Shown: in pieces, positions 31,889 through 42,051 of the stretch
How the letters are laid out: each line of letters starts with the position of its first letter
How positions within the stretch are numbered: the first letter of the stretch is position 1
Assembly (NCBI RefSeq): GCF_016865585.1
Contig: NZ_JAESND010000016.1
Location: forward strand, 1-42,283
Direction of reading: 5' to 3'
Length of the DNA stretch: 42,283 bases
Source of the DNA: Jeongeupia naejangsanensis
GTDB taxonomy: Bacteria; Pseudomonadota; Gammaproteobacteria; Burkholderiales; Chitinibacteraceae
Position numbers and translations under genes: made by a program
The notes under the pieces: model-generated
Seen by the model: only the letters and a program-made list of their open reading frames with translations
Told to the model about the DNA's origin: nothing
The model's database searches: none

Positions 31889-33793
31889 TTAGAGCAGCCG
31901 TGCGGCATCAATCCGGTAGTTGTACTGGCCGGTGCAGCTACCAGCCCCGGTGTACTGCTCGGTGCGGCTGTAGCTGCCGCCCAGCACGCCGGTAGTGACG
32001 TTGAAGTCGAGCTGCTGCGAGTAAGACAGCGTGACATCACCGCCCGACGAGGACTTGAAATTGTTCAGCGTCGTCGAACCCGGATAGGTGATCGGCAGCA
32101 TGGCGATCGTGCTGCCGTTCCAGGTCCGGTACTGCGCCGACTTGCCGTCGCCGTCCGGCTTGACCAGCCAGTTGAAGCCGACGGTATAGCCGTTCACGCT
32201 GTAGTCGCACTGGCTGCCGGCTTGTGCGGTGGTCGATGTGGTGCCGGTCTGGATGCCGAACCACAGGTCGTAAGCACCGTAGCGCTTGCCCTGACGGCGT
32301 GCGCCGGCCAGCTCGTAGCTGCGGCTGTCCTCGTAGTACAGCACCTTGCCGGTGCTGTCGTTTTCCTGGCTGCCGGTCGTACGCTTGACGTAGCCGAGCT
32401 TGGGCACGTGCCACTTGGTCTCGGTCCAGGTGGCATTCAGCGTCAGCTGGCCGTTGGCATCAAGCTGCGTCGCCTTGACCTTGTATTCGGACTTGCAGGC
32501 CTGGAAGCTGCCCAGCAGCGTCTGCACCTGTTCGCGGCCGATGAAGGTCACCTCCTCGTCCTGCGTCTCGGTGATCGCACCGTTCGCGTACCAGTTGCCG
32601 AGCGATTTGCGCGTGTAGCTGTTACGGGCCGTGGTCCCGGGCTTGAGTTCGAACAGCTGGTCGAACGCGGCACCGGTTTGCGGCGTTTTCTGTAGCCAGT
32701 AGTTGTCGAACTTGCCGTTCTGGTCGTACTGCTCCTCGCGCCAGCCCATCGGCTGCCGGCGGTCCAGCGAGGTATAGGTGTAGTTCTTGAACGAGAACGG
32801 GAACTGGGTCTTCAACGCGCCCGGCGTGTAGCGGGTGCTGTCTTCCTGGACGATGAGTTCGTCCATCGACTGCAGCATCTGCCGGCCATCGACCGTCACC
32901 GGCTCGCTGTTCATGCCGAAGTAGGTCTTCTGGATGCCGCCGAACCAGCCCGACTTATAGTTTTGTGCGCCGCTCCAGTCGACCTTCTTCTGGCCGTCCC
33001 AGGTGTACACGGCAAAATCGCTGCCGTCGGTTGCCACCGTTTTCAGGTCGGCCGGCAAATCGAGGCTGGCGATGCACTGCCCCAGCGTTTCGTTCGCCGT
33101 GTCGATCTTGACCGTACCGGTCAGCGCTTTCACCAGCGCCACCGCCTGATTGGCGATGTTCGGCTCAACCTGACGCGCCTTTTCCAGCATCTGGTCGTAC
33201 GGATCGTTGGCGCCGGTCGCATCCAGTTTCGCGGTAATCAGGTTACCGATGCTCCGGGCATCGAGCTTGAGGGTGTTGAGCAGGTAATCGAGCACCGCAC
33301 TGTTGGCGGCAACGACGCTGTCCGTGCTCTTCGCCGCCTTCAGCAGTGCACCGCTGAAGGCGGCGAACGCGTCCTGCGGCAGCTGCTTGCCCAACTGCGC
33401 GACGATCAGTGTCGTCAGCGTCGTGATGTTGGCGGTCGCCTCGCCCGGAATCGCGATCGAGTACAGCACGGTCCGGTTCGGCAAGCCGGAGGTGACCATC
33501 GTCCCGCCCTCGACCTTGAGGATGAACGGCGCGGCCAGCGCGCTGGTGTCAAAGCTGTATTCGCCCTTGGCGTTGGTCTGCGTCGTCAGCGTCTTGCCGT
33601 TGGCGTCCTTCAGCGTCACCGTCGCGCCGGACAGCGCGCTGCCGGTTGCCGCGCTGCCGTTCAGCTTGCCAGCATTGGCGACCGGAGCGACCGGCGGCGT
33701 CGGCGAATCACCACCACCACCACCGCCGCCGCCACAAGCGGTCAGGGCCAGCAGTGCGGCCGCAACTACGCCGAGCTTCAATCGTGCACTCAT
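31889..33793 (-). CDS. Large lipoprotein with poly-glycine and carboxypeptidase-regulatory-like domain
   Basis: The 634-aa protein begins MSARLKLGVVAAALLALTAC with a lipobox LTAC followed by eight Gly residues and a Pro-rich linker. Residues about 40-110 look like a carboxypeptidase regulatory-like beta sandwich (GSALSGATVTLKDANGKTLT and then KGEYSFDTSAL). The remaining part is not recognised; it is rich in Tyr, Trp and Thr and contains many beta-type repeats. ATG 33793 is preceded by GGGGAG. Such Gly-rich lipoproteins are frequent in Neisseriales and anchor unknown periplasmic or surface domains. The mutL gene is divergent, with a strong palindrome in the shared intergenic region. Confidence 0.75.
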   Translation of the reverse strand: MSARLKLGVVAAALLALTACGGGGGGGGDSPTPPVAPVANAGKLNGSAATGSALSGATVTLKDANGKTLTTQTNAKGEYSFDTSALAAPFILKVEGGTMVTSGLPNRTVLYSIAIPGEATANITTLTTLIVAQLGKQLPQDAFAAFSGALLKAAKSTDSVVAANSAVLDYLLNTLKLDARSIGNLITAKLDATGANDPYDQMLEKARQVEPNIANQAVALVKALTGTVKIDTANETLGQCIASLDLPADLKTVATDGSDFAVYTWDGQKKVDWSGAQNYKSGWFGGIQKTYFGMNSEPVTVDGRQMLQSMDELIVQEDSTRYTPGALKTQFPFSFKNYTYTSLDRRQPMGWREEQYDQNGKFDNYWLQKTPQTGAAFDQLFELKPGTTARNSYTRKSLGNWYANGAITETQDEEVTFIGREQVQTLLGSFQACKSEYKVKATQLDANGQLTLNATWTETKWHVPKLGYVKRTTGSQENDSTGKVLYYEDSRSYELAGARRQGKRYGAYDLWFGIQTGTTSTTAQAGSQCDYSVNGYTVGFNWLVKPDGDGKSAQYRTWNGSTIAMLPITYPGSTTLNNFKSSSGGDVTLSYSQQLDFNVTTGVLGGSYSRTEQYTGAGSCTGQYNYRIDAARLL

Positions 33794-33859
33794 TGTTTTC
33801 TCCCCTTTTTCAGGCTTGTTTTGCTTGGCGGCCATAGTAACAAATCAAGAAAAATCAAG

Positions 33860-33885
33860 AATAATGAAAGATTACTTTCATTATT
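33860..33885. promoter_or_regulatory. Perfect 11-bp palindrome between the lipoprotein gene and mutL
   Basis: AATAATGAAAG, ATTA, CTTTCATTATT: a perfect 11-bp inverted repeat with a 4-base centre. Next to it AAATCAAGAA is repeated directly (33,842 and 33,852). It is 67 bases before the lipoprotein ATG, in the only AT-rich stretch of this area, and so a candidate operator. A minor alternative is a hairpin in a leader RNA. Confidence 0.6.
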
Positions 33886-34017
33886 TTGTCTACAAAGCCA
33901 TCAATCGCACGAACATAAACTACAAAGAACCGCGTGGCGTCCATCCCGTAGGCGGCAGTGGGCCGATGGGCGAAACAGCAACTGTTATCATGGCGTTTTG
34001 TCTTGCCTTACCCAGCC

Positions 34018-35931
34018 ATGCCCCGCATCCAGGTCCTGTCCGATACCCTCGTCAACCAGATCGCCGCCGGCGAGGTGGTCGAGCGCCCGGCGAACGCGCT
34101 GAAGGAGTTGCTCGAAAACAGCATCGACGCCGGCTCGGTCAATCTGAACGTCGAGCTGATGGCGGGCGGCACCAAGCTGATCAAGGTGATCGACGACGGC
34201 ATCGGCATCGGTCGCGACGATCTGGCGCTGGCCTTGCACCGGCACGCGACGAGCAAGATCCGCGATTTCGACGACCTGCAGCGCGTGGCGACGCTGGGTT
34301 TCCGCGGCGAAGGGCTGGCGTCGATCGCGTCGGTATCGCGGCTGGTGCTGACCAGCCGTGAACGTGACGGCGTGCACGCGTGGCGGGTCGAGGCCGACCA
34401 CGGCCGGCTGACCGAGGCCGAGCCGGCGGCGCTGTCGGTCGGCACGACAATCGAAGTTCACGACCTGTATTACCAGCTGCCGGCGCGGCGCAAATTCCTC
34501 AAATCCGACAGCACCGAGTACGCGCACTGCGCCGACATGGTGCAGCGGCTGGCGCTGGCGAATCCGGACAAGCAGTTCACACTGACGCACAACGGCCGCG
34601 CCCAGCAGCGCTATCTGGCCGGCGATCTGGCCAAGCGCGCTGCGGCGATTCTCGGCGACGAATTTGCCGCCAGCGCAATCGCGATCGACGAAGCCGCCGG
34701 CCCGCTGCGCATCCACGGACTGACCGGCAGCCCGACCTTGGGCAAGGCCAGCCGCGACGCGCAGTATTTCTTCGTCAACGGCCGCTTCGTGCGCGACAAG
34801 GTGATCCAGCATGCGCTGCGCGAAGCCTACCGCGACGTGCTGCACCACGACCGCCACGCCGCCTACTGCCTGTTCCTCGACCTCGAACCCGAGGGCGTCG
34901 ACGTCAATGTCCACCCGACCAAGATCGAGGTACGCTTCCGCGAATCGCAGGCGGTGTACCGCTTCCTGCTGCACTCGCTGAAAAAGGCGCTCGCCGACAC
35001 CAAGGCCGGCATGGCCTCCGCCGAATCCGCGCCAGCGCACGTCGATCCCGAGACCGGTGAAGTACTGGCGCCGCTGGCCGGCCAGTCGCCGGTGCTCCGG
35101 CCGCAGACCTACGCCGACTTCGCCGCACGCGGCGCGTACAGCCAGCAGCCGATGCCCCTGCCGATGGCGAACGAGCCACTGGCGCTGTACGAGAAGATGT
35201 TCGGCGATCTGCGCGATGCTGGCAGCGGCTCGCCGCAGTCCAGCGACGAACTCGCCCAGGTCGACACGCCTTTCGCGTTCCAGTCCGTGGCGACCCCGCG
35301 TGCACCGAATTCGGCCACGCCCTTCCCCGCGCATAACGACGCCGGCATTCCGCCGCTCGGCTTTGCGCTGGCGCAACTGCACGGCGTCTACGTGCTGTCG
35401 CAGACCGCCGACGGGCTGATCGTCGTCGACATGCACGCAGCGCACGAACGCGTCGTCTACGAAAAGCTCAAGACCGCGCTCGATCTGGAAAAGCTGCCGA
35501 CCCAGCCGCTGCTGATCCCGCACGTGTTCCCGGCCGACCGGCTCGACGTCGCCACGGTCGAGGACCATGGCGAAGCGCTGGCCCAGCTCGGTTTCGATCT
35601 GTCGGTGCAGTCGCCGACGCATCTGGCAATCCGCGGCGTGCCGCTGCTGCTCAAGGACGCCGACGCGGTCGAACTGGCGAAATCGGTGCTGACCGACATC
35701 CGCGACGTCGGCGCCAGCCAGGTGCTCACCGGCCGGCGCAACGAGATCCTCGCGACGATGGCCTGCCACGGCTCGGTGCGCGCCAATCGGGCGCTGACGA
35801 TTCCAGAGATGAACGCGCTGCTGCGCGAGATGGAAGTCACCGAGCGCAGCGGCCAGTGCAACCACGGCCGGCCGACGTGGTTCCGGCTGACGATGAACGA
35901 CCTCGACAAGCTGTTCATGCGCGGCCAGTGA
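34018..35931 (+). CDS. mutL: DNA mismatch repair protein MutL
   Basis: The 637-aa protein has an N-terminal GHKL ATPase with [10 protein letters not shown] (Glu and Asn of motif I), DDGIGI (motif II), HATSKI and [10 protein letters not shown]. The middle linker (about 345-440) is Pro/Ser/Ala-rich. The C-terminal domain carries [12 protein letters not shown] at residues 471-482, [12 protein letters not shown] and CNHGRPTW, the DQHA-type endonuclease and zinc motifs. Such MutL proteins nick DNA themselves, as in organisms without MutH; the second residue of the motif is Met, as in Neisseria. ATG 34018 is the consensus start (MPRIQVLSD). The next gene overlaps by one base. Confidence 0.96.
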   Translation: MPRIQVLSDTLVNQIAAGEVVERPANALKELLENSIDAGSVNLNVELMAGGTKLIKVIDDGIGIGRDDLALALHRHATSKIRDFDDLQRVATLGFRGEGLASIASVSRLVLTSRERDGVHAWRVEADHGRLTEAEPAALSVGTTIEVHDLYYQLPARRKFLKSDSTEYAHCADMVQRLALANPDKQFTLTHNGRAQQRYLAGDLAKRAAAILGDEFAASAIAIDEAAGPLRIHGLTGSPTLGKASRDAQYFFVNGRFVRDKVIQHALREAYRDVLHHDRHAAYCLFLDLEPEGVDVNVHPTKIEVRFRESQAVYRFLLHSLKKALADTKAGMASAESAPAHVDPETGEVLAPLAGQSPVLRPQTYADFAARGAYSQQPMPLPMANEPLALYEKMFGDLRDAGSGSPQSSDELAQVDTPFAFQSVATPRAPNSATPFPAHNDAGIPPLGFALAQLHGVYVLSQTADGLIVVDMHAAHERVVYEKLKTALDLEKLPTQPLLIPHVFPADRLDVATVEDHGEALAQLGFDLSVQSPTHLAIRGVPLLLKDADAVELAKSVLTDIRDVGASQVLTGRRNEILATMACHGSVRANRALTIPEMNALLREMEVTERSGQCNHGRPTWFRLTMNDLDKLFMRGQ

Positions 35932-36704
35932 TGGGCAGCGTGATCGCAGTCAAGCTGTTCGCCGGTCCGGTGGTCATCGGGCTGGCCAGCCTTGCCGGCA
36001 AGCGCTGGGGGCCGGCCGCCGCCGGCCTGCTCGGCGGCCTGCCGCTGATCGCCGCCTGCGTGATCACCGCGCTGTGGCTCGAACACGGTCAGGACTACGC
36101 CCTCGCCGCCGCCAGCGCCGCGCCGGCCGGGCTGTGGGCCAACATCGTCTACATGCTCGCACTCGGCCATGCCAGCCGGCGCTTCGGCTGGCCGGGCATG
36201 CTCGCCTGCGGCTGGATCGCCTATCTGATCACCGCGCTCGCACTGGCGTGGAGCGGGCTCGCGCACAGCCTGCCACTCGGCATCGCCGCGCTCGCCGGGC
36301 TGCTGATTGCGGCCGGCGTGCTGCTGCCGAAACCGTCGGCGCCGCCGCGCATCGTGCCGATGCCGAAAGCCGAACTCGCCACCCGGATGGCCGCCGCCTT
36401 CGTGCTGGTCGCCAGCCTGACCGCCATGACCTTGCCGCTGGGCCCGGCGCTGACCGGCGTGCTGTCGGCCGGTCCGGTCGCCGCCACGGTCATCCCCGCC
36501 TTCACGCTCGCCAACGCCGGTCGCGACGCCGTACTGGTGCAGCTGCGCGGCTTCCTCATCGGCCTCGTCGGTACCGGTGCGAGCCTGCTGTGCCTGGCGC
36601 CGCTCGCCCGCCACCTGGGCGGCTGGGCCGCGCTACCGGTCGCGGCGATCGCGCTCGGCGCCGGCTATGCCGCCAACCTGCTGATGCAAAGACTACAACG
36701 ATGA
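35931..36704 (+). CDS. Unknown multi-helix membrane protein
   Basis: The 257-aa protein is very hydrophobic and GC-rich with about eight membrane helices. It starts [20 protein letters not shown]. The glycines in [12 protein letters not shown] and [15 protein letters not shown] give a two-fold look. I do not know a precise family. Its ATG overlaps the mutL stop (TGATG) and its stop overlaps the miaA start (ATGA), so it is translated as part of the mutL-miaA operon. The context alone gives no function. Confidence 0.8.
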   Translation: MGSVIAVKLFAGPVVIGLASLAGKRWGPAAAGLLGGLPLIAACVITALWLEHGQDYALAAASAAPAGLWANIVYMLALGHASRRFGWPGMLACGWIAYLITALALAWSGLAHSLPLGIAALAGLLIAAGVLLPKPSAPPRIVPMPKAELATRMAAAFVLVASLTAMTLPLGPALTGVLSAGPVAATVIPAFTLANAGRDAVLVQLRGFLIGLVGTGASLLCLAPLARHLGGWAALPVAAIALGAGYAANLLMQRLQR

Positions 36705-37627
36705 CGCCTGCAATTTTCCTGATGGGCCCGACCGCGTCGGGCAAGACCGCCAGTGCGATTGTGCTGGTCGAGGCCGGGCTGCCGGTCGAACTGATTTCGG
36801 TCGATTCGGCACTGGTGTTCCGCGACATGGACGTCGGCACCGCCAAGCCGGACGCCGCCGAGCTCGCCCGGGCTCCGCACCACCTGATCGACATCATCAG
36901 CCCCGAGCAGTCGTACTCGGCCGCGCAGTTCCGCAGCGACGCACTGGCACTGATGGCCGACATCTCGGCGCGTGGCAAGGTGCCGGTGCTGGTCGGCGGC
37001 ACGATGATGTATTACAACGCGCTGCAGTACGGCCTGCACGATCTGCCGCAGGCCGATGCCGCGCTGCGCTTGCAGATCGAGGCTGACGCCGCAGCAATCG
37101 GCTGGCCCGGCATGCACGCGCGCCTCGCCAGCCTCGATCCGGTCACCGCCGCACGACTGGCGCCGAACGACTCGCAACGGGTCGGACGGGCGCTGGAGAT
37201 CTGCATCCTTTCCGGCAAACCGATGAGCGAACTGCTCGCCGCGCCGACCGCCGAACCACTGCCGTACGCGCTGCACAAGTTCGCACTGGTGCCGGGCGAC
37301 CGTGCCTGGCTGCACGAGCGGATCGCGCTGCGCTTCGACCTGATGCTCAAGGGCGGACTGCTCGATGAAGTGACGATGCTGCGGCAGAAGTACACGCTGT
37401 CGCTCGATCTGCCGAGCATGCGTTGCGTCGGCTACCGTCAGGCATGGGAACACCTCGACGGCGACTACGGCGCACAGGCGCTGCGCGACAAGGGCATCGC
37501 CGCGACCCGTCAGCTCGCCAAACGCCAGCTGACCTGGCTGCGCGGCATGGACGACGTGACGACGATCGACTGCCAGCAGCCGGACCTCGCCGGGACCGTG
37601 CTGCGCCATATCGCCGAAAGGATCTGA
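36701..37627 (+). CDS. miaA: tRNA dimethylallyltransferase
   Basis: The 308-aa enzyme transfers dimethylallyl to N6 of A37 in tRNAs reading UNN codons. The P-loop GPTASGKT is at residues 9-16, followed by [49 protein letters not shown] and the C-terminal [13 protein letters not shown] and [10 protein letters not shown]. Length and motif order fit the family. ATG 36701 overlaps the previous stop by ATGA; the sigma-54 activator starts 5 bases after the stop. Confidence 0.96.
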   Translation: MTPAIFLMGPTASGKTASAIVLVEAGLPVELISVDSALVFRDMDVGTAKPDAAELARAPHHLIDIISPEQSYSAAQFRSDALALMADISARGKVPVLVGGTMMYYNALQYGLHDLPQADAALRLQIEADAAAIGWPGMHARLASLDPVTAARLAPNDSQRVGRALEICILSGKPMSELLAAPTAEPLPYALHKFALVPGDRAWLHERIALRFDLMLKGGLLDEVTMLRQKYTLSLDLPSMRCVGYRQAWEHLDGDYGAQALRDKGIAATRQLAKRQLTWLRGMDDVTTIDCQQPDLAGTVLRHIAERI

Positions 37628-37632
37628 CACCG

Positions 37633-39096
<1,464 letters not shown>

Positions 39097-39180
39097 GGGT
39101 CGTAGGACTGAAGTACTGCAGCCCCCGGCGCGCCTGCGTCACGGGCTTTGAACCGGATTGCCGGGCGGCAATCCGCCCCA

Positions 39181-39218
39181 GCATGAAAAACGGCGGCCTG
39201 TGCCGTCGTTTTTCATGC
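39181..39218. terminator. Bidirectional terminator between the regulator and effector genes
   Basis: GCATGAAAAACGGCGGC and GCCGTCGTTTTTCATGC form a 17-bp stem with one G-T wobble and a CTGT loop. It serves both convergent genes. The stop codon of the minus-strand effector (39,213-39,215) lies inside the right arm. Confidence 0.85.
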
Positions 39219-40598
39219 CGTCGGGTTCTTCATTTCCCGGATCTTGTAGTACTCCGCAATCGACATGTCCGTCTGCATGGTTCCGCCTGACATGGAAAAA
39301 TGTCCGAAAGAATCATGAATGTATGTTTCGAACATCTTCTCGACAACCGGGTTGACGCTGCCCCTCTTCGGATTCACGCCGGTCCGCCCTTCCGGTGTTC
39401 GCGCGGAGTACCGGAGAATGTGTCTGACCGTCAGAAGACCGTCCTTTTCATCCCTCGACATGGCGCTCGCCCGCTTTGATGTCGCATCCTCCAGCGCCAG
39501 ACCGGAATCGATCCAGGCCCACATCTGTTTCATGTGTGCTTCGAAATGCTGCCTGACCGACCCGCTCGGTTTTGCAACCGCCATGTACTGGTTGAATGTC
39601 GTTCTGGCATCTTCCGGCACCGAAAATGACGGTGCGAATTTTTCCTTCCATTTGCGATCCGCCTTCATTTCGCCGACGGACTTGAATTTCAGCCCCGCCG
39701 CCCTCGCCTCGTCGTGCATTTGCAGCAGTGCGAGTCTGGCCAGGTGGTTTTTCCGGCCCTGCTCGATGACCTTGTACCCCCCGCCGATATCCGCATGCAT
39801 GCCCGGATAGACGATGGTCCGCTGGCCGCCATTGGTCAGCGTCAAGGGAAAGGCATGCCGGAGTTCGTTTGCCGCAACGATATGCGTGCATTTTTCGACA
39901 TACGCGGGAATGGTCGTTTTGATCAATTCCGGCATCTTGTTGTCCGCCGCCATACCGACGGATTCGACCGTATCGAAGATCCCCAGGAATTTCACATTCA
40001 GCGGAATGCCGTCATAGCTCAGCTTCCCGCCCCTGTTCTGGACTTTGCTGTGCGCGGCAACCCAGTGCATGAATGCACGCGCTTCGGTAGCGCCCCGCGA
40101 AAATCCGAACGCGGTCAGGTTGATTTCATCCACCCGCCTTTTCAGCTGCCAGTTCTGAATGGCCACGTCAAAGTCGAACAGGGCCTTTTCAAGCCTTTCC
40201 GTAATGCCGTTTGCAAAGCCGAGTCCCAGGCTGCTGTTTCCGCTTTCCTTGTACCCGATATCCTCTACTTCAACAGGACCGACGCGTGGGTTGTGGATGG
40301 TCCTTTTCTCGTAACGTTGCGAAAATTCGAACGGCGTGCCCAGACCTTCATAATAAAACGACGTAATGCCGTTGGCCGGATCATTGACGTGCGCGTCAAA
40401 CAAGGCTGCCACGTTGGAATGACTGTTTGGAAAGTCGTTCCATTTGTTGTTGCCGGTTCCGTCGAAAAAGAAACTCAACCACAGCTTGACATGACAAGTG
40501 GGGCAGGCAGGCCCTGCACCTTTCTTTTTTCCGGCAATGGCTTGCGCACGCGCGACCATGTTTTCTACCGACCTGACTTTCGGCTTGATTGCATCCAT
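39213..40598 (-). CDS. DUF2235 lipase-like type VI effector (Tle1-like)
   Basis: The 461-aa protein is of the DUF2235 family, whose characterised members (Tle1) are phospholipases delivered by type VI secretion to kill bacteria. LSFFFDGTGNN (about 41-51) is the family opening. The nucleophile elbow is GFSRGA at 165-170 (Ser167). A second family block, GMHADIGGGY, has Asp270. The third catalytic residue is probably a His further on. CPTC near residue 32 is unusual. The ribosome site GAGAAG precedes ATG 40598. A DUF3304 lipoprotein gene is 6 bases upstream and a DUF4123 adaptor and VgrG gene further upstream, all on the minus strand, which firmly supports a T6SS cargo role. Confidence 0.88.
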   Translation of the reverse strand: MDAIKPKVRSVENMVARAQAIAGKKKGAGPACPTCHVKLWLSFFFDGTGNNKWNDFPNSHSNVAALFDAHVNDPANGITSFYYEGLGTPFEFSQRYEKRTIHNPRVGPVEVEDIGYKESGNSSLGLGFANGITERLEKALFDFDVAIQNWQLKRRVDEINLTAFGFSRGATEARAFMHWVAAHSKVQNRGGKLSYDGIPLNVKFLGIFDTVESVGMAADNKMPELIKTTIPAYVEKCTHIVAANELRHAFPLTLTNGGQRTIVYPGMHADIGGGYKVIEQGRKNHLARLALLQMHDEARAAGLKFKSVGEMKADRKWKEKFAPSFSVPEDARTTFNQYMAVAKPSGSVRQHFEAHMKQMWAWIDSGLALEDATSKRASAMSRDEKDGLLTVRHILRYSARTPEGRTGVNPKRGSVNPVVEKMFETYIHDSFGHFSMSGGTMQTDMSIAEYYKIREMKNPTA

Positions 40599-40604
40599 GA
40601 CTTC

Positions 40605-41096
40605 TCACCGTCCCGAAACAACAGGCCCGTTGTCCATGACATCGCTGAATGGCACTTCCTGTTTCAACTTGTACTTTTTCATCTGCCGCTCGATCAGGTC
40701 CCGGCGCGGAAAGGCATGAATAGGCGAAATTTCCGCAACCACCTCGTTTTTGGGCAGGAAGTGAAGCGTCAGATAACCGGGCATCGCCGGCCATGGATTC
40801 TGCTCGACCGACGCCTTGATCAGAACCTGCTTCTTGCCCGCGTACTCAACAAGCAGATCCAGTTCCTTTGCACCGCTCTTGACACTCAAACAGCAAATGA
40901 TGCCAGTCCCGGTCACGCCCCCCAGTTTCGTTCCGTCCAAACCGATCATGCCGCCTTCGCCATTGCCGGTTTTTACGGACATGATGTCCTCGCTGGAATA
41001 GTTGTACACCTGAAGCGACATGCGACTGAGCTTTGCCGACTCCGCCCCGCAGGCGGAAAGTGAAAGCGCGAACAAAATACCGACCATCTTCATCAT
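40605..41096 (-). CDS. DUF3304 lipoprotein, probable immunity protein
   Basis: The 163-aa lipoprotein begins MMKMVGILFALSLSACGAES with lipobox LSAC. The mature part matches the DUF3304 pattern: YNYSSEDIMSVKT, GGVTGTGIICCLSVKSG, VLIKASVE and YLTLHFLPKNEVVAEISPIH. DUF3304 lipoproteins are found beside DUF2235 effectors and are taken as the immunity partner that protects the periplasm, a role known for some Tle1 pairs and inferred here. GAGGG precedes the ATG. It is placed before its effector, between it and the adaptor gene. Confidence 0.85.
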   Translation of the reverse strand: MMKMVGILFALSLSACGAESAKLSRMSLQVYNYSSEDIMSVKTGNGEGGMIGLDGTKLGGVTGTGIICCLSVKSGAKELDLLVEYAGKKQVLIKASVEQNPWPAMPGYLTLHFLPKNEVVAEISPIHAFPRRDLIERQMKKYKLKQEVPFSDVMDNGPVVSGR

Positions 41097-41118
41097 GAAA
41101 CAATCCCTCGTACCCGAT

Positions 41119-42051
41119 TCAGGCATTGACGTCGAATCCGACTTCGCCTTCAAAAGACTCCCACTCTTCCGCAGTGACTTTTCCGACCTCGACGGAAAAA
41201 CGCCTGCCGTCGCGTCGGACGGACTGCAAGATCCGGCTGAATGGTTTTACGTTCTCGAATCCCGCCGGGAGCTGCAGACCCAGGACGCAAAAGAGCGAAA
41301 CATCATCGTCAAGGTCGATGCCATGCGATCTGGCCACTTCGATTCTTGAACGAAGATCGGTGATGACCTGACACGGATCCTTGCCGAGCAGAATGGCCGA
41401 ATCGACCTCATCGACTTCGGCCTTTATCGAATAAGGCAATAGCCGCTCGTTCAGCGCGTCGAATTGAGTTTTGGCCAGCACCAGCTCGCCACTCAACGGG
41501 TCGGTGTTTCTGGAAAAAACACCAAATCCACCACAAGCGCATGGCACTGCCCAGCTGGACGCACCGCCCAGCATGATCGCGATTTGCCTTGCATTCAGCA
41601 GCCCGCCCAGCTCCCGCAGCACGATCGCATCCTGAAAGCGAAACAGCGACCGCCCGCCGTCAGGCAGAACGATTTCCCGCAATTTCAGCAGGTGCGCGCT
41701 CAGCGAAGGCAGGGAATCCCGCGCGAGCAAATAGCTGACGGCCTGTCGCGGCAGAGCCAAAGGCGTGTCCCCGATCAGTTCCGGCACGTCGGCAACGCGA
41801 ATCAGGCGGGGACCGAGACGTTTCCACTCGTCGCCTTCAAAATCGTCGTACAGCCCCGTCCAGACGCTGCCTTGGCAGATGTCGTCCAGACGCCTGTTTT
41901 CCTCATCGGTCGTGCACCTTGCGGTATCCACCAGAAGATACAGCGACAGCGGTTTGTCGTCCGCCTCCTCCTGCCCCAGTGCCTTTGGAAGCCAGACACG
42001 GAAATCGTCATCCGAAGCCAGCTCGGTGAATTCGTTCGAATCTCTGATCAT
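41119..42051 (-). CDS. DUF4123 type VI secretion adaptor
   Basis: The 310-aa protein has an N-terminal DUF4123 domain (about 30-160: PLSLYLLVDTARC, then WTGLYDDFEGDEWKRLGPRL, then LLKLREIVLPDGGRSLFRFQ), the chaperone family that loads effectors onto VgrG. The remaining part is of uncertain fold. Its ATG overlaps the VgrG stop by ATGA. Such adaptors normally stand between a VgrG gene and its effector, as here, so the protein probably loads the DUF2235 effector. Confidence 0.85.
   Translation of the reverse strand: MIRDSNEFTELASDDDFRVWLPKALGQEEADDKPLSLYLLVDTARCTTDEENRRLDDICQGSVWTGLYDDFEGDEWKRLGPRLIRVADVPELIGDTPLALPRQAVSYLLARDSLPSLSAHLLKLREIVLPDGGRSLFRFQDAIVLRELGGLLNARQIAIMLGGASSWAVPCACGGFGVFSRNTDPLSGELVLAKTQFDALNERLLPYSIKAEVDEVDSAILLGKDPCQVITDLRSRIEVARSHGIDLDDDVSLFCVLGLQLPAGFENVKPFSRILQSVRRDGRRFSVEVGKVTAEEWESFEGEVGFDVNA

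Noticed and set aside
33680-33740. Simple-sequence CACCAC/CCGCCG tract, possible phase-variable repeat
   Set aside because: It encodes the poly-glycine linker of the lipoprotein with mixed codons; no long perfect unit that would slip easily.
33988-35865. A 625-codon frame on the minus strand opposite mutL
   Set aside because: MutL motifs prove the plus strand is coding. The antisense frame has a low-complexity composition typical of shadow frames.
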